A stretch of DNA of 64,000 bases, taken from positions 24,871,788-24,935,787 of the forward strand of contig NC_088302.1 of NCBI RefSeq assembly GCF_032854445.1. Direction: 5' to 3'. Within the stretch, counting starts at the first letter, position 1. The number at the start of each line of letters is the position of its first letter. Made by a program: the position numbers and the translations under genes. The DNA is from Liolophura sinensis. Its lineage: Eukaryota > Mollusca > Polyplacophora > Chitonida > Chitonidae. The notes below the pieces were generated by a model. The model saw nothing but the letters and a program-made list of their open reading frames with translations. It made no database searches and had not been told where the DNA came from. Below, piece after piece: positions 34,133 through 44,770 of this stretch.

Positions 34133-34796
34133 GGCAAATATTTGCGACTTCTTTGTTTTTTGGACATATTTTTTTGTTTGTGGTTGGATTTTTAGCTTGA
34201 TTGTTTTGTTTACAGTGTATGAAGTTTAAGTTTATTTAATTTAATATCATATTTATTTGCAGGATTGCCGATAGCCAAATGCTAAAAGGGTTTTGCCCTA
34301 AAGAAGTATAGACCGAGTGATACTTATAATTGATTGGCTTAGATACACTGACTGACTGATGGAAACATAATAATCTGCATTGTTTGGCGATTGTTGTTTA
34401 ACACCATGATGAGGAATTAGTATTTCAGGCGTTACGTATGACCAGTTGCCAGCTGGCTGTCAGACTGTCGTCGTTTCTCTGGTTTTATCGTCTATGCTGT
34501 ACGTCTTTAATTTATATTGGTAACGATAACCTTTCATTGTTTGCAGTACAACAGTCAAGTTACTTGTCCACATTGATGTTTGGATATCACTTTAATGGAG
34601 AATTACTAATATAGTCACAAAGCCATCATCTATTTTTAGTTATATTCTTCTGCTTAAACGATCAGGATTTATTAATTTAAGAACTACTATAATTTTTAGG
34701 CACCAAATATATAACTTGATCTGTAGGCCTGTTGTAAAGGTGTGGTTCTGTGTTTTTGATTCGGAACACATTTCTTTCTTTATTTTGTACAATCTG
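34133..34796. other. intergenic stretch, no gene
   Basis: AT-rich flank of the kinase gene. A short match to the 48-bp minisatellite unit of 40.5 kb (ACTGTCGTCG...TCTATGCTGTACGTC) occurs at about 34467-34506. Confidence 0.6.
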
Positions 34797-35045
34797 CACT
34801 CAAAATATTAATCTGTTAATTTTAACAAAAAATCTGTCTTCTGAGTGATGCTAGATTGTATTGTGTTAATGCAGCAGATTGCTCTGTTAAATATAACACA
34901 CATATTCTATTAATTCAAGATAAAGATTCTGTTAGACTAACAGGACATCATGTCGAATATGTCAGAATATTTTGTTATAATAACAGAATACATTCTAACT
35001 TCAACATACTTTCTGTTAAAATTAACAGACTAATTTTTTGAGTGT
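34797..35045. mobile_element. palindromic MITE (family M), near full length
   Basis: Ends CACTCAAAATATTAATCTGT and ATTAACAGACTAATTTTTTG with AGTG form terminal inverted repeats. Inside are GAGTGATGCTAGATTGTA and its inverted partner. The element is repeated in the next 0.5 kb unit. Confidence 0.9.
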
Positions 35046-35299
35046 AGGCCGATGACGTTGAAAACATTTTGATGTCAACACTGTCAGGAAGCAAAATATA
35101 TTTGTCCTGCTTACTTACTTATATTTTGGCTGTACGTAGGCCTACTTCTTATAACACTATGCAGGGTTAAATAATATTAAGGTATCCTTCGTGAGAACAT
35201 CCACTTTAATGCTAACAAAATCACTTTCTACTTCACTTGTACCTAGTCGAATGTTGATGGCTTTGTTTTGAGTCTTGTTGAATGTTGATGATTTTCTCT

Positions 35300-35560
35300 A
35301 CTCGACAAATTAATCTGTTAATTTTAACAGAAAGTTTGGTGTCTGGGTTTTGTTAGAATGTAATTCTCCTATTACAGCAGACTGTTCTGTTAAGTACAAC
35401 ACACATGTTCTATTAATTCAGCATAAAGATTCTATTAGACCAACAGCCGGGATGATACGTTGAATATAACAGAATATTGTGTTATAATAACAGAATACTT
35501 TCTGACATCACTCAGACAACAGACTCTCTGTTAAAATTAACAGACTAAATTTTTGAGTGT
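35300..35560. mobile_element. palindromic MITE (family M), second tandem unit
   Basis: ACAAATTAATCTGTTAATTT at the left and AATTAACAGACTAAATTTTT at the right, with the same inner segments as the unit before it (CAACAGACTCTCTGTT; GACATCACTCAGAC). Confidence 0.9.
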
Positions 35561-35814
35561 AAGCCGATTCCGGCGAATACATTTTGTTCAGGAAGGAAAA
35601 TAGTTACAAATCCACACGAGAACCTCCATTTTGGAACACTTACGTATTTTTGCCCTTCTTACTTACGTATACGTTGGTGTATGCGTAGGCCTACCTATTA
35701 AAACACTAGCCACGGTTAAATTATATAAGGGTATCTTTCGTGAGAACATCCACTTTAATGTTAAAATCACTTTCCACTTCACTTGTACCTAGTCGAATGT
35801 TGATGGCTTTCTAC

Positions 35815-35910
35815 CAGCACTCCAGTTTCCTCTACCCGCAAACCTGACCGCTGTCGTATACGTCAAATATTCCTGAGAACGGCTTGAAATATGAATAAAA
35901 TAAAACAGAT
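35815..35910 (+). mobile_element. SINE family 1, 3' part
   Basis: CAGTTTCCTCTACCCGCAAA, CCGCTGTCGTATACGTCAAATATTCC and ACGGCTTGAAATATGAATAAA match the 3' half of the SINE with substitutions. Confidence 0.65.
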
Positions 35911-36755
35911 ACATGTGTATCGTTTCGACGACATATGTAAGACACCATGTTGGACCCCAGCCAGTTAGGAAGCCTAGCTGCCGGTAAACTAGGTGAAAAT
36001 GACAGGCGTGAATATTCAAATTAGCCACAATTGATTCAGACCGGGCGTAGCCCTTGATTGATATAAAACTCCAGGGCTGCATTGTCAAAAAACTGTCACT
36101 AAATATCGATCTGAACAGGGATCGCTTTATTAGCACTTTCTCCTGCTGTCAAGAGGAAAAATTTACAACATCATAAATTTAAGGTTCTGTCTCGTCTAAA
36201 GTTTGCTTTGTAATTGTTAGCTGGCGGTTCCAACTCACTGTATTTAGATAGGAAATGGTCAATCCTAATCCAATAAGGGAAAGGAGACAGAGATTCGCGA
36301 TGTTTAGCCGATTAATACCTTACCAGTGTTTTAATTATGTGGTCCGGGTAGACAGGCTTCTGTCGTTGTTGCACAGAATTGTGCCCGGGTCACGTGGTCA
36401 TGCTTGGGACAAGATGGCCGATTTGCGTCGGTGATGAAATATTGCAGGTCGCTCAAGATTTTCAATATTTTCACAACACAGTGCCAGCGTGTTGTATATC
36501 AAACGCTAAATCTCATAGCCGCCTTTCGGACTGTATTGTCACGGAGTTATGTCAACATCAGCTACACCATATATATACAGTTCTGTAAACTACATAACCA
36601 TTATAGTACAGCATGGACGGTTAGAGCTAGGATGAAGAGCACGGGTTGACTGACCGATTAACTGATTTGTTCAATGACCGAGAAATACCACTAACTGGTT
36701 GACATTTAGATTATACCCACACTGTTAACTACCACAGTGACTGGCTACACTCGAA

Positions 36756-36840
36756 AAATAATCTGTTAGTTTTAAAAGAAAATCTATATGGTGTAAGTCT
36801 TAATTATATTTGTGATAATATAGGCCTATAGTTGATGGTG
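36756..36840. mobile_element. MITE family M, one end only
   Basis: CTCGAAAAATAATCTGTTAG followed by TTTAAAAGAAAATC and GTGTAAGTCTTAATTATA resembles the left end of family M; the rest is missing. Confidence 0.5.
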
Positions 36841-37009
36841 CTCTCTCATGGTAACCGTAAATATCACATTAAGATACAACACACCTGGAAGAGCTCGGCA
36901 GTATACCTCGCCAATGACAGCCAAAGGCTCGGTTACTCTGGATTCCGCAAGAAAAGTTGTTGGGTATGGTATTACACAATAATGAGTCGTATTGTACATC
37001 ACCGTTGTT

Positions 37010-37130
37010 GGGAGTTTATTTATTTGTCCATTTATTTATAGTGTTTAACACTGTGCTCAAGACATTTTCACTTATACAACGGCCCGCTCAGCCTCCTGGG
37101 TGATGAAATACGGAGTGCCCTTACGTACAG
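37010..37130 (-). mobile_element. SINE family 1 fragment, degenerate
   Basis: GTGTTTAACACTGTGCTCAAG, TTTTCACTTATACAACGGCC and GGGTGATGAAATACGG resemble the 3' half in reverse orientation. Confidence 0.6.
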
Positions 37131-37910
37131 TGCCCTGAAATAAGAAGCAATGTTCCAATCAGTAGATACCAAAATATGGTTTCTCAATAGAGGAAAAATT
37201 TATAAAAATCCAAACATACCAAGAATTTGTACAATAAATTTTCTCTGATGAGAGATGTCATGTGTGGTGACCTTGGCATAAAGTTCAATTAAGCCAGTAT
37301 TTTGCACCATACTATCATATATGTAAAATAAATGAAAATAAATTTACCTGTATAGTTTAATGTTGTTACTATCAAATAGGTATCGGTATGTGTTCATTCA
37401 TTCTTCAAAGGCAGCTGAAAAGCACAAATCCCCAGCTTTGTAAGTCGATTTAGTAGGGAAGCTACAAATATAGGCCCAGTGGGCACAAATATAGGTGTGG
37501 AAAAAGTGGTCATTAAAACACCACGAGACGATACAGAAGCTAAAGGCGCAAGGGACAAAAATAATGACTTCAAAGGCATTTCTTAATTTATGCCGCAATC
37601 AAGGTAGCCCAATTTAAATTCATAACTTCTATTTCGGAAAGCATTAGTCTGGTTTAGCGGAATCATAGTCCTTCCAAAAGCATTCATGTCGCCCACCACT
37701 GGCCATCAAACGTTTGTGAATTTTGACCTTTTTCAAGTGAAACACGCATTCCTGGGGCATATTGTCTTGTCTTTCAGTGTTTGGTGTTTAATAACTTTAT
37801 CTGTTCCAAATCTGTTGAAATCTGTATCTGTTGACTGTTTTTGCCTGCTGGTAGATTAAGAGATATAAATAAATCCAAAACCAAAAAAATGATAAATGCT
37901 ATAGTTATGA

Positions 37911-38170
37911 TTTATTTATTTGATTGATGTTTTACGCCGTACTCAAAAATACTTTATTTATGCGACGGCAGTGAGTATTATAGTGGCAAGTAACCGGGCA
38001 GAGCCCGGGGAAAATCTACGACCATCTGCAGGTTGCTGGAAGATCTTCCCTCGTACGGCCGGAGAGGAAGACAGCATGAGCTGGATTTGAACTCACAGTG
38101 ACCGAATTGGATGAGTTCTGGATCAATGCGCAGCACTGGCACGCTAACCACCTAGGCCAAGGAGGCTTTA
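37911..38170 (-). mobile_element. SINE family 1, near full length
   Basis: TTTATTTATTTGATTGATGT, TACGCCGTACTCAAAAATAC, GGGCAGAGCCCGGGG, GCCGGAGAGGAAGACAGCATGAG and a decayed tRNA-like head (GCACGCTAACCACCTAGGCC) occur in family order. Confidence 0.9.
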
Positions 38171-38726
38171 TAAAACTTTAGAAGTTGATGACATGACATG
38201 AAAACTTCCCCCTGGTTATTTTTTTTTATCTTAGAGAGATTAATTTTGTTTTATATTTCTATATATATATTTGTTCATCAAGAATTAAAAATTAAGTTAA
38301 ACTACACTTGTGACAGAATTGTTTTAATTTGTATGAGTAAAGTAAAAAAACGATGACAACACATTCACCTTACTTGTTTATGTGGTACGAACAAAATAAT
38401 CCAGTAAATTGTAAACCCTGCATCTGAGCATACATATTACAGCAGAATAGGTGTTACCGTACTCATTTCTATCTACAGTTTCTTTAATTCAGCGAACTCT
38501 TTTATTACTCTCGCAAACATTATCGATATGTTAATATCAAGGAACCAATTGTTATTATTTACGACCCTTTTGTGTTTCTTTTTTATTCTATTTTCCTGTC
38601 CAGCTTTCAGTGACTTCAGTTTTGAACATACTTCCATACTCCCCACAGTGGGGGCGCCGTCCACATTATTGGCCATTGGCACTTGGTTGCCTCTCTTGTA
38701 ATATGTGGGCCTTTGCATCTTTATTT

Positions 38727-38968
38727 GGTATTACGTTGTTCTCCCGGCGTAGTCCATAGCCTTCTCACCTGTGAGATCGCAGGTTCAAATTTATCTGTGG
38801 CAGGTTTGGCTTCACCATTGAGTCAGGAGATTTGTAAGCTACCTGGAGAAGGGCGGTCGTTTACACTGTGTAACCTGATTTTCGTCGACCTATGTGAAAA
38901 GGTATTTAGTATGGCGTTGAACACCAATCAAATAAACCATGAAAATAAATGAATAAATAAATAAATAT
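38727..38968 (+). mobile_element. SINE-like element, family 3, sharing the 3' tail of family 1
   Basis: The 3' end TATGGCGTTGAACACCAATC followed by AAATAAACC and (AAATA)n is the family 1 tail, but the body (GAGATCGCAGGTTCAAATTT; TGTAAGCTACCTGGAGAAGG; GTCGACCTATGTGAAAAGG) is different. The GCAGGTTCAAATT segment is a good B box. It is a tRNA-derived SINE with a shared tail, consistent with a common LINE partner. Confidence 0.7.
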
Positions 38969-38970
38969 AT

Positions 38971-39906
38971 TAATAAGTAAAGTTGTACATGACAATGTAG
39001 AGTATTTGTGTGCAAAACAACTAGGAAGTGTCCTTAAAACCACCGGCACCGTAATTCCTAAGTGGCAAACTTTTCTCCGTTAGTTAAGAGAGAGTCAAGC
39101 AGCTGAAGTATAAGGGGCTTCGCCAATAGAGGCCATAAATTCGCTGCTGTGTATATACCATCCATGTTTCCGTGTCTGAACGGTCCACTCTTGCTCCTGG
39201 ATGTCGTGTTAACGGGAGGGAAGCACGGGGTAGTGTGAAGAGTATCGCCCCCGGGATTTGTCACCGAGCGAGAGCCATAAACCACGGGGCTGTCCCACTC
39301 AAGTGGCTCTTTACCGAGGCTGTAAAACAGTAATCTTTGTTTACATAACGATGTATGTTGACAGACTTGAAACTTTTCTCCAATTTTTTATTGCTCTGCA
39401 AACAGTTTCGAAACCGACCAGCCCATACATCGTGACTATGTGTGCATACTGATGTATAAAAATTCACATTTATCCTGAAATCATTTTTGCGTTGTGCCAG
39501 GACGTTCCCCTGTTGACACCATGTTAAACAACTTACATTCACCAACCAGCCAGTAGTGTAGCACAGGTGCATTTCATCAATCGGTGTATTTTTCCTGTAG
39601 CCAAAACAAAATCGATTTACTTTCATGTTTCCAGGTAGTTTCAAAATGATTCGCCAAAGTCTTTTTTTTTTTTAATGCTTACCGAATGTCTGGTCAAAGT
39701 CCGAAAAATAAAATTTTTATCTAAAATATCTGTTGTGAAGTTTCATCTAGTCATCCAAACGTCTGAATGTTAATGTTTCAGAATTGACAAAATCAGAATC
39801 TAAACTAAGGCATCCCATGCTGCCACGAAAAAAATTTCTCTACCAGCATGAAAGTTAAGAAAAAGTTCTTGGAAAAACATTTACTTGATTTAAGATTGGT
39901 GTTTAA
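38971..39906. other. intergenic stretch, no gene
   Basis: Unremarkable sequence. A 127-codon minus-strand frame (39261-39644) has no recognisable domain. Confidence 0.55.
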
Positions 39907-40042
39907 AGGGATACAGAATCGACGCTCATCGGCTGACGGCTGAGAAAGAGTCTCCTAGGGGGGAAATGTACCGTACCTAAACTTCAACTTAGGCAAGGCG
40001 CCATCTCTTACATCAGCCAATCAAAATCGATTCTGTATCCCT
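39907..40042. mobile_element. small MITE with 16-bp perfect terminal inverted repeats
   Basis: AGGGATACAGAATCGA at 39907-39922 is matched exactly in inverted form by TCGATTCTGTATCCCT at 40027-40042. Inner partial inversions (TCGGCTGA and TCAGCCAA; CTAGG) continue the palindrome. No coding capacity. Total length 136 bases. Confidence 0.8.
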
Positions 40043-40424
40043 ATAACGCCGTGTTAAGATAGATTTATTTGTTGTGACAGACACAAAACACCGCACTAAA
40101 TCCTCCAAGGAGCAGAAAATAATAATCCACACCAGATTGTATGAAGAACACATTCACTAAGCATCATGATGAATTGCCTTAGCATTGCTTTTATGTTATT
40201 ATTATATGTTAAATGTGTAACAGTACAGCATTTTAAGGTATTCTAAACTAGTGACGTCTAAAATATTGCAAATAAAATCGCTGCATTTTTATCTAATTCT
40301 GCTTAAGATCATATTGCTACTGGCATCAGTCTGAGCATTTACATGAGTAGTGAGAATAAAAACCTACCAAGGCGTACAAAATAGAAAGTAAATCCAGAGC
40401 AGCAACGACTGTGTGATAAATGTT

Positions 40425-40490
40425 AAATGGTCAAACGGGACCGGTGAAATACGGCCTAAATGGTCAAACGGGACCGGTGAAATACGGCCT
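40425..40490. repeat. 33-bp direct repeat, two exact copies
   Basis: AAATGGTCAAACGGGACCGG followed by TGAAATACGGCCT occurs at 40425-40457 and 40458-40490 without a mismatch. Confidence 0.95.
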
Positions 40491-40530
40491 CTTGTCAATT
40501 TACCTCGGTTATGTGTGACCATTTGTGAAT

Positions 40531-40705
40531 TATCACGCTGTCGTCGCTGCTCTGGTTTTACTCTCTATGCTGTACGTCTATCACACTGTCGTCGCTGCTC
40601 TGGTCTTATTCTCTATGCTGTACGTCTATCACACTGTCGTCGCTGCTCTGGTCTTACCCTCTACGCTGCACGTCTACCACGCTGTTGTCGCTCTGGCGAT
40701 ACTCT
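40531..40705. repeat. 48-bp minisatellite, about 3.6 units
   Basis: Units begin TATCACACTGTCGTCGCTGC at 40531, 40579, 40627 and 40675. Because 48 is a multiple of three, the frame 40525-40716 shows a 16-residue hydrophobic repeat (YHTVVAALVLFSMLYV). A single related unit is found near 34467. Confidence 0.9.
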
Positions 40706-40799
40706 CACTGATGTAAGCCTTTTATTATATTTAGTTATTTCTATGGTTTGTATGTATCTTTCCTTTAACTTTAACCCATAACAATAAAAACTTGATAGC

Positions 40800-42248
40800 A
40801 ATTTTTAACCGTAATTATTCGTGTTAAAATTTCCTAAATTTCCCTGGGGGTTCAATCATGATTAAATCTTAATAATTAATACAACACAGAGAGAGATCTG
40901 CACCTTAACTTTTCCTTGAGCGATTTACCAATCTTTATCCAATCAAACAATGATCAAGGGATACCTTTTCTGTTCACATACTCAGTCCCGCAAGGCTTTG
41001 TGTGAATGTATATATGGAATTGGTATTTCACAGAAAAAGAACACAAAAGTCACCACATAAGTTGTATTCATGTATAATCCCATTCTCGTCAAAATAACTC
41101 AGGTTTACAAATATGTACGTTGAAAACTATTATAACAGATACGCGCATACACCATTACGATAAATCCCGCATCCATACAAAATAAAAAAAACACAAAGGT
41201 AAAACTCAAAATAACGTGATATATAGCAACAAAAATAAGAAACAATTTCAAAAGGATAAAATATCAAGCAAGTTGTAGTAAACTCCAGTTATATCTTATA
41301 TTCTGGGCAGACCCCTGGTGTATTAGATGCGTCTGTACATCGCCGTCGACGGGATCGTTCTTTTCCGTGGCGCAATTCCGGCACTGCGGAGGATCGCTAC
41401 ATGTATGTAGTTAGAGAAGAGTGACATGCATTGCAACATTAACAACAGGTACAATCAGGCAATGTTCGTGTGTGATCACATGATATTATAATGGTGGCTA
41501 AATGAAACATTATCGGCTTCTTTAACAAAAGAAGATGTTTATGCATAAAAACAGAAATAACCTAGATTAAGATTCCGAACAAGCAATCCAGCGACTCGGT
41601 TCCCAGTCAAACGACGAAGACGTATATGAGTAAAAATGCTCTCGTATCCATTATATTTTAGCGGAAACACCAAAGACCGATGAAATATGGCATGTGAGAC
41701 CAGTTAGTTTTATCTGATCAAACAGTTCATAACTTGTTATATATACTGTATGAAAGCAAAATCACTCTATAGTCCTACACAATGAGTAGGTGAGCTTCTT
41801 CAATGTAACGGTGAGCTACAAGATTAAGGTAAGTTAACAAAAGTGGTCATGAATGTTTCGTGAAATACAGGATAAACCGGAAAGCAAAAACATTTATACT
41901 GATAATTCTGAGAACGTCTTTAGAGTGATCTATCTATTTAAATAGGTACGCAAGCGCCTGGTTAATTCAGGGAATTATAAATCACCACAGAATAGTCTAA
42001 TATCCATGTTTTATGACGTCCATGTATTTTCTACGCAGTGTCATTTTCTTTTATGCACATTGTCTATATGTAAGGAATGAATTTATGATTTGGTCATAAC
42101 CTCCATTTCAAAAGATTCTTGTAGGTGTGTTTTGAGTTCTTAATGAACGTGATTGCAGCAAATCCCCCAAATACACGTCAGTGTTTTCAAAAGCACCATT
42201 TCGCTAGAGCCATGTTTGACAGCATCAACATTGTTGTTGTTGTCATTG
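40800..42248. other. Cdx 3' flank and probable 3' UTR, no other gene
   Basis: Sequence downstream of the Cdx stop codon on the minus strand; it probably includes the 3' UTR, but no clear AATAAA (TTTATT on the given strand) was found in the first 300 bases. No repeats or ORFs of note. Confidence 0.5.
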
Positions 42249-42664
42249 TCATGGCTGCAGGCCCTCCATGGATGAACTGTTAGGCACCTCTTCCTGTCTC
42301 ATCATGTCTTGCGTTTGAACGCGCGTGTGCGTCAAATGTGGCGTCTGCGATTGGCTCAGTTCTGGGTGCGGTTGGGAATGCATTTGTACAGATTGCGCAT
42401 GTGTGAGAGATTGTCCTTGCACTGGAACTTCCGATATAACTTTAACTCCACCGGAAGCGTCTTCCTTCTTCTTTTGCTTCCTTTCCTTTGCTCTTCTGTT
42501 CTGGAACCAGATTTTCACCTGTCTCTCGGACAAGCTGAGACTCTGCGCTAGCTCTGCCTTTCTCCGGATTGTGATATAGCGACTGTAATGGAACTCTTTC
42601 TCCAGCTCAAGCCTCTGGTGATCCGTGTACACAACCCGGTATTTATCCTTCGTTCTCGTTTTAC
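42249..42664 (-). CDS. Cdx: Cdx (caudal) ParaHox gene, homeobox exon 2
   Basis: Last coding exon of a caudal-type homeobox transcription factor. The acceptor TTTTTCTCCACAG ends at 42665 and coding starts at 42664, completing the Gly codon begun in exon 1. The homeodomain (42650 down to 42471) begins [20 protein letters not shown] and ends around [27 protein letters not shown] and [12 protein letters not shown] are diagnostic of Cdx. F20, W48, F49, N51 and R53 are all present. A basic KQKKK follows the homeodomain, then a Gln/Ser/His-rich tail of about 70 residues, ending at TGA (42249-42251). The homeobox has no intron. Full protein is 343 residues, in the usual range for Cdx proteins. Identity is secure. 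Confidence 0.96.
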
Positions 42665-43547
42665 CTGTGGAGAAAAAATAAATTATACATTAACACTGAA
42701 ATAAATCCGAAAAAACACGTATATTCATATGTGCAAGTATTTTAATTTATTTAATTCTTTATTTATTTAACGAGGATTTCTCACAGCCTAATGGCTACTA
42801 CGGAGATCTCCTCAAAGCATCAATTACCAAGATAATAGCTAAGGAAGTACATACACATAATTATTGAATACATATTTCACATCACGGAATATAAGTTGAA
42901 ATAAATTAATTATTATTTACAATTTTAACATCGTTATTACCAATACCATTGTCATAAAACCTTTCTGTATCATTGATAAATTTATGTACACATTGAAAAA
43001 TAAGTTTATTATCTTCTTAATTTAGATCTTTAGAGCCAAACAAAAGTGTATTACATATACTGTTTGTTCCACTCCATTCAATATGTTATCAATTGTTAAA
43101 AAATGTTCTATTAATGCGTTCGCACACAATCCAAGGAAAATCTAAAATAAATAAATAAATACATTCCGAGGAATTTAATTAGCTATATTTGACGAGATCA
43201 TAAGGAGAATTTCGTTCTATGAAATAAATGAAAAAAATTGGGTCTTAATTACCATCATCTTACGTTATTCCTATATGAAGTGTTTTTATACAAATCCCAT
43301 TGCTGGTTTACGCCACGCAAACAAATACTTCTGCGTGCACATGGTCGTACTGAGATCCAGTATTGAATCAACTAGGTTCTTCACTTCACGCATGAACATA
43401 ATGATAATCAGTAGATCAAAACGCTAAAGACTATCACATCTGGCTTAAATTGTATAGATTTAAACTCCATAACGCTTCTCATTATATTTTACAGTTTTAA
43501 ATATATCCAGGAGAATATCCAGGGAAAGAGGATCCCGTTTAACGGGT

Positions 43548-43802
43548 ACGCTAAAAAAAATAATCTGTTAAAAATTAGTCTGTTGTCTACGAGATGCTAG
43601 AATGTATTCTGTTATTATAGCACTATATTCTGTTATATTCAACGTAACATCCTAGCTGTTGGTCTATAGAATCTTTATGTTGAATTATAGAATATGCGTG
43701 TTATATTGAACAGAATAATCTGCTGCAATAGCAGAATACATCCTAGCATCACTCGGGACAACAGATTTTCAGTTAAAATTAACAGATTAATTTTTTGGAA
43801 TG
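43548..43802. mobile_element. palindromic MITE (family M)
   Basis: AATAATCTGTTAAAAATTAG at the left and AAATTAACAGATTAATTTTT at the right; inner GAGATGCTAGAATGTATTC and its inverted partner GAATACATCCTAGCATCACTC. One of the best copies for deriving the consensus. Confidence 0.9.
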
Positions 43803-44535
43803 TATCTTTGTTGACTTTGAAGAATAGAAATTGTCTTGTGTGGCCTATACAGCTAGAAACATTTCTTGACTAAGGCTACACTATTAACTCAAAAAACTTC
43901 AGTTTTCAGAATCGAAGAGAAGAGGAACAGCCATTAAGTACATTAAATTTGCAAAAATTTCTGCCATGAAATGTAAACGCTGAGCAATGATTTACTGCAC
44001 GAGTACAGATAGATTTTCACAGCACATGTTGAAAACCTGAAGGTATATGATTGTCCATGGTAAAAACTATTGTAATTTGTTTATCTTCGGAGATTAAAAT
44101 CGGGAAGGAGGAAAAATCAACTGATCTATATCATCAGAATTTCCACCTGCATATCTGTCCATACGTGCAAAAGCAAATAACCAATTAAACATAGATTTTC
44201 ACTATTTTATGCACTTGAACAAGATATGATCTGTTCAAAAGCGTTATATACACTAAAGACAGTGGTTTTAGTGGCAGACTGGTATATACACTTCACATTA
44301 TCCTTAAACAAATACACAGACTTACGATTTAAAGAAATCGTTGTAGGTGTATGGTTCTCATGAATTTATCAATTGAAAAAAATAAAATTACACAACATAA
44401 AGTAGTTTTATAAGATTGTCAAAAGCTTTTCAGGACAAAAGCTTTTTGACAGTTGCCGATCATGCTCTAACAAACCGTGATTTAATAGCATGGGATGCAA
44501 TGGGACAAAACACAACATAGCAAATTGCTGTAGAT

Positions 44536-44538
44536 GAC

Positions 44539-44594
<56 letters not shown>

Positions 44595-44770
44595 TTATTT
44601 ATTTATTTATTTATTTGACTGGTTTTTTACGCCGTACTCAAAAATATTTCACTTATACAACGGCGGCCAGCATTATGGTGGGAGGAAACCGGGCAGAGCC
44701 CGGTGGAAACCAACGACCATCCGCAGGTTGCTGACAGACGTTCCAACGTACAGTCGGAGAGGAAGCCAGG
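44536..44770 (-). mobile_element. SINE family 1, 5'-truncated, with expanded TTTA tail
   Basis: A TTTA tract of about 80 bases (44536-44617) leads into GACTGGTTTTTTACGCCGTA, TATACAACGGCGGCCAGCAT, GGAAACCGGGCAGAGCCCGG and GTCGGAGAGGAAGCC. The tRNA-like head is missing. The tract is the SINE tail expanded as a microsatellite. Confidence 0.9.

Larger units (their letters stand above)
34797..35812. repeat. tandem duplication of about 505 bp containing a MITE
   Basis: Unit 1 (34797-35299) and unit 2 (35300-35812) each contain the MITE followed by a flank with GTAGGCCTAC, CGTGAGAACATCCACTTTAA and CACTTGTACCTAGTCGAATG. Divergence between the units is moderate, so the duplication is not recent. Confidence 0.9.
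35911..37908. other. intergenic stretch, no gene recognised
   Basis: Contains a MITE end (36756-36840) and a SINE fragment (37010-37130). Around 36380-36420 a CACGTG followed by AAGATGGCC looks promoter-like, but the ATG opens only a six-codon frame, and the overlapping frames (36379-36649) are not recognisable. Confidence 0.55.

Noticed and set aside
36379-36649. Possible new gene start with CACGTG and AAGATGGCC
   Set aside because: The ATG opens a six-codon frame only, and the longer frames begin at non-ATG codons without recognisable content.
2806-42248. Search for an Xlox/Pdx homeobox ([13 protein letters not shown]-type frame) on both strands
   Set aside because: Only two WFQNRR-encoding stretches exist in the window, in Gsx and Cdx. 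No other frame resembles a homeodomain.
44534-44734. ORF of repeated YLFI residues running into RAEPGGNQRP
   Set aside because: Translation of a TTTA microsatellite and SINE body.
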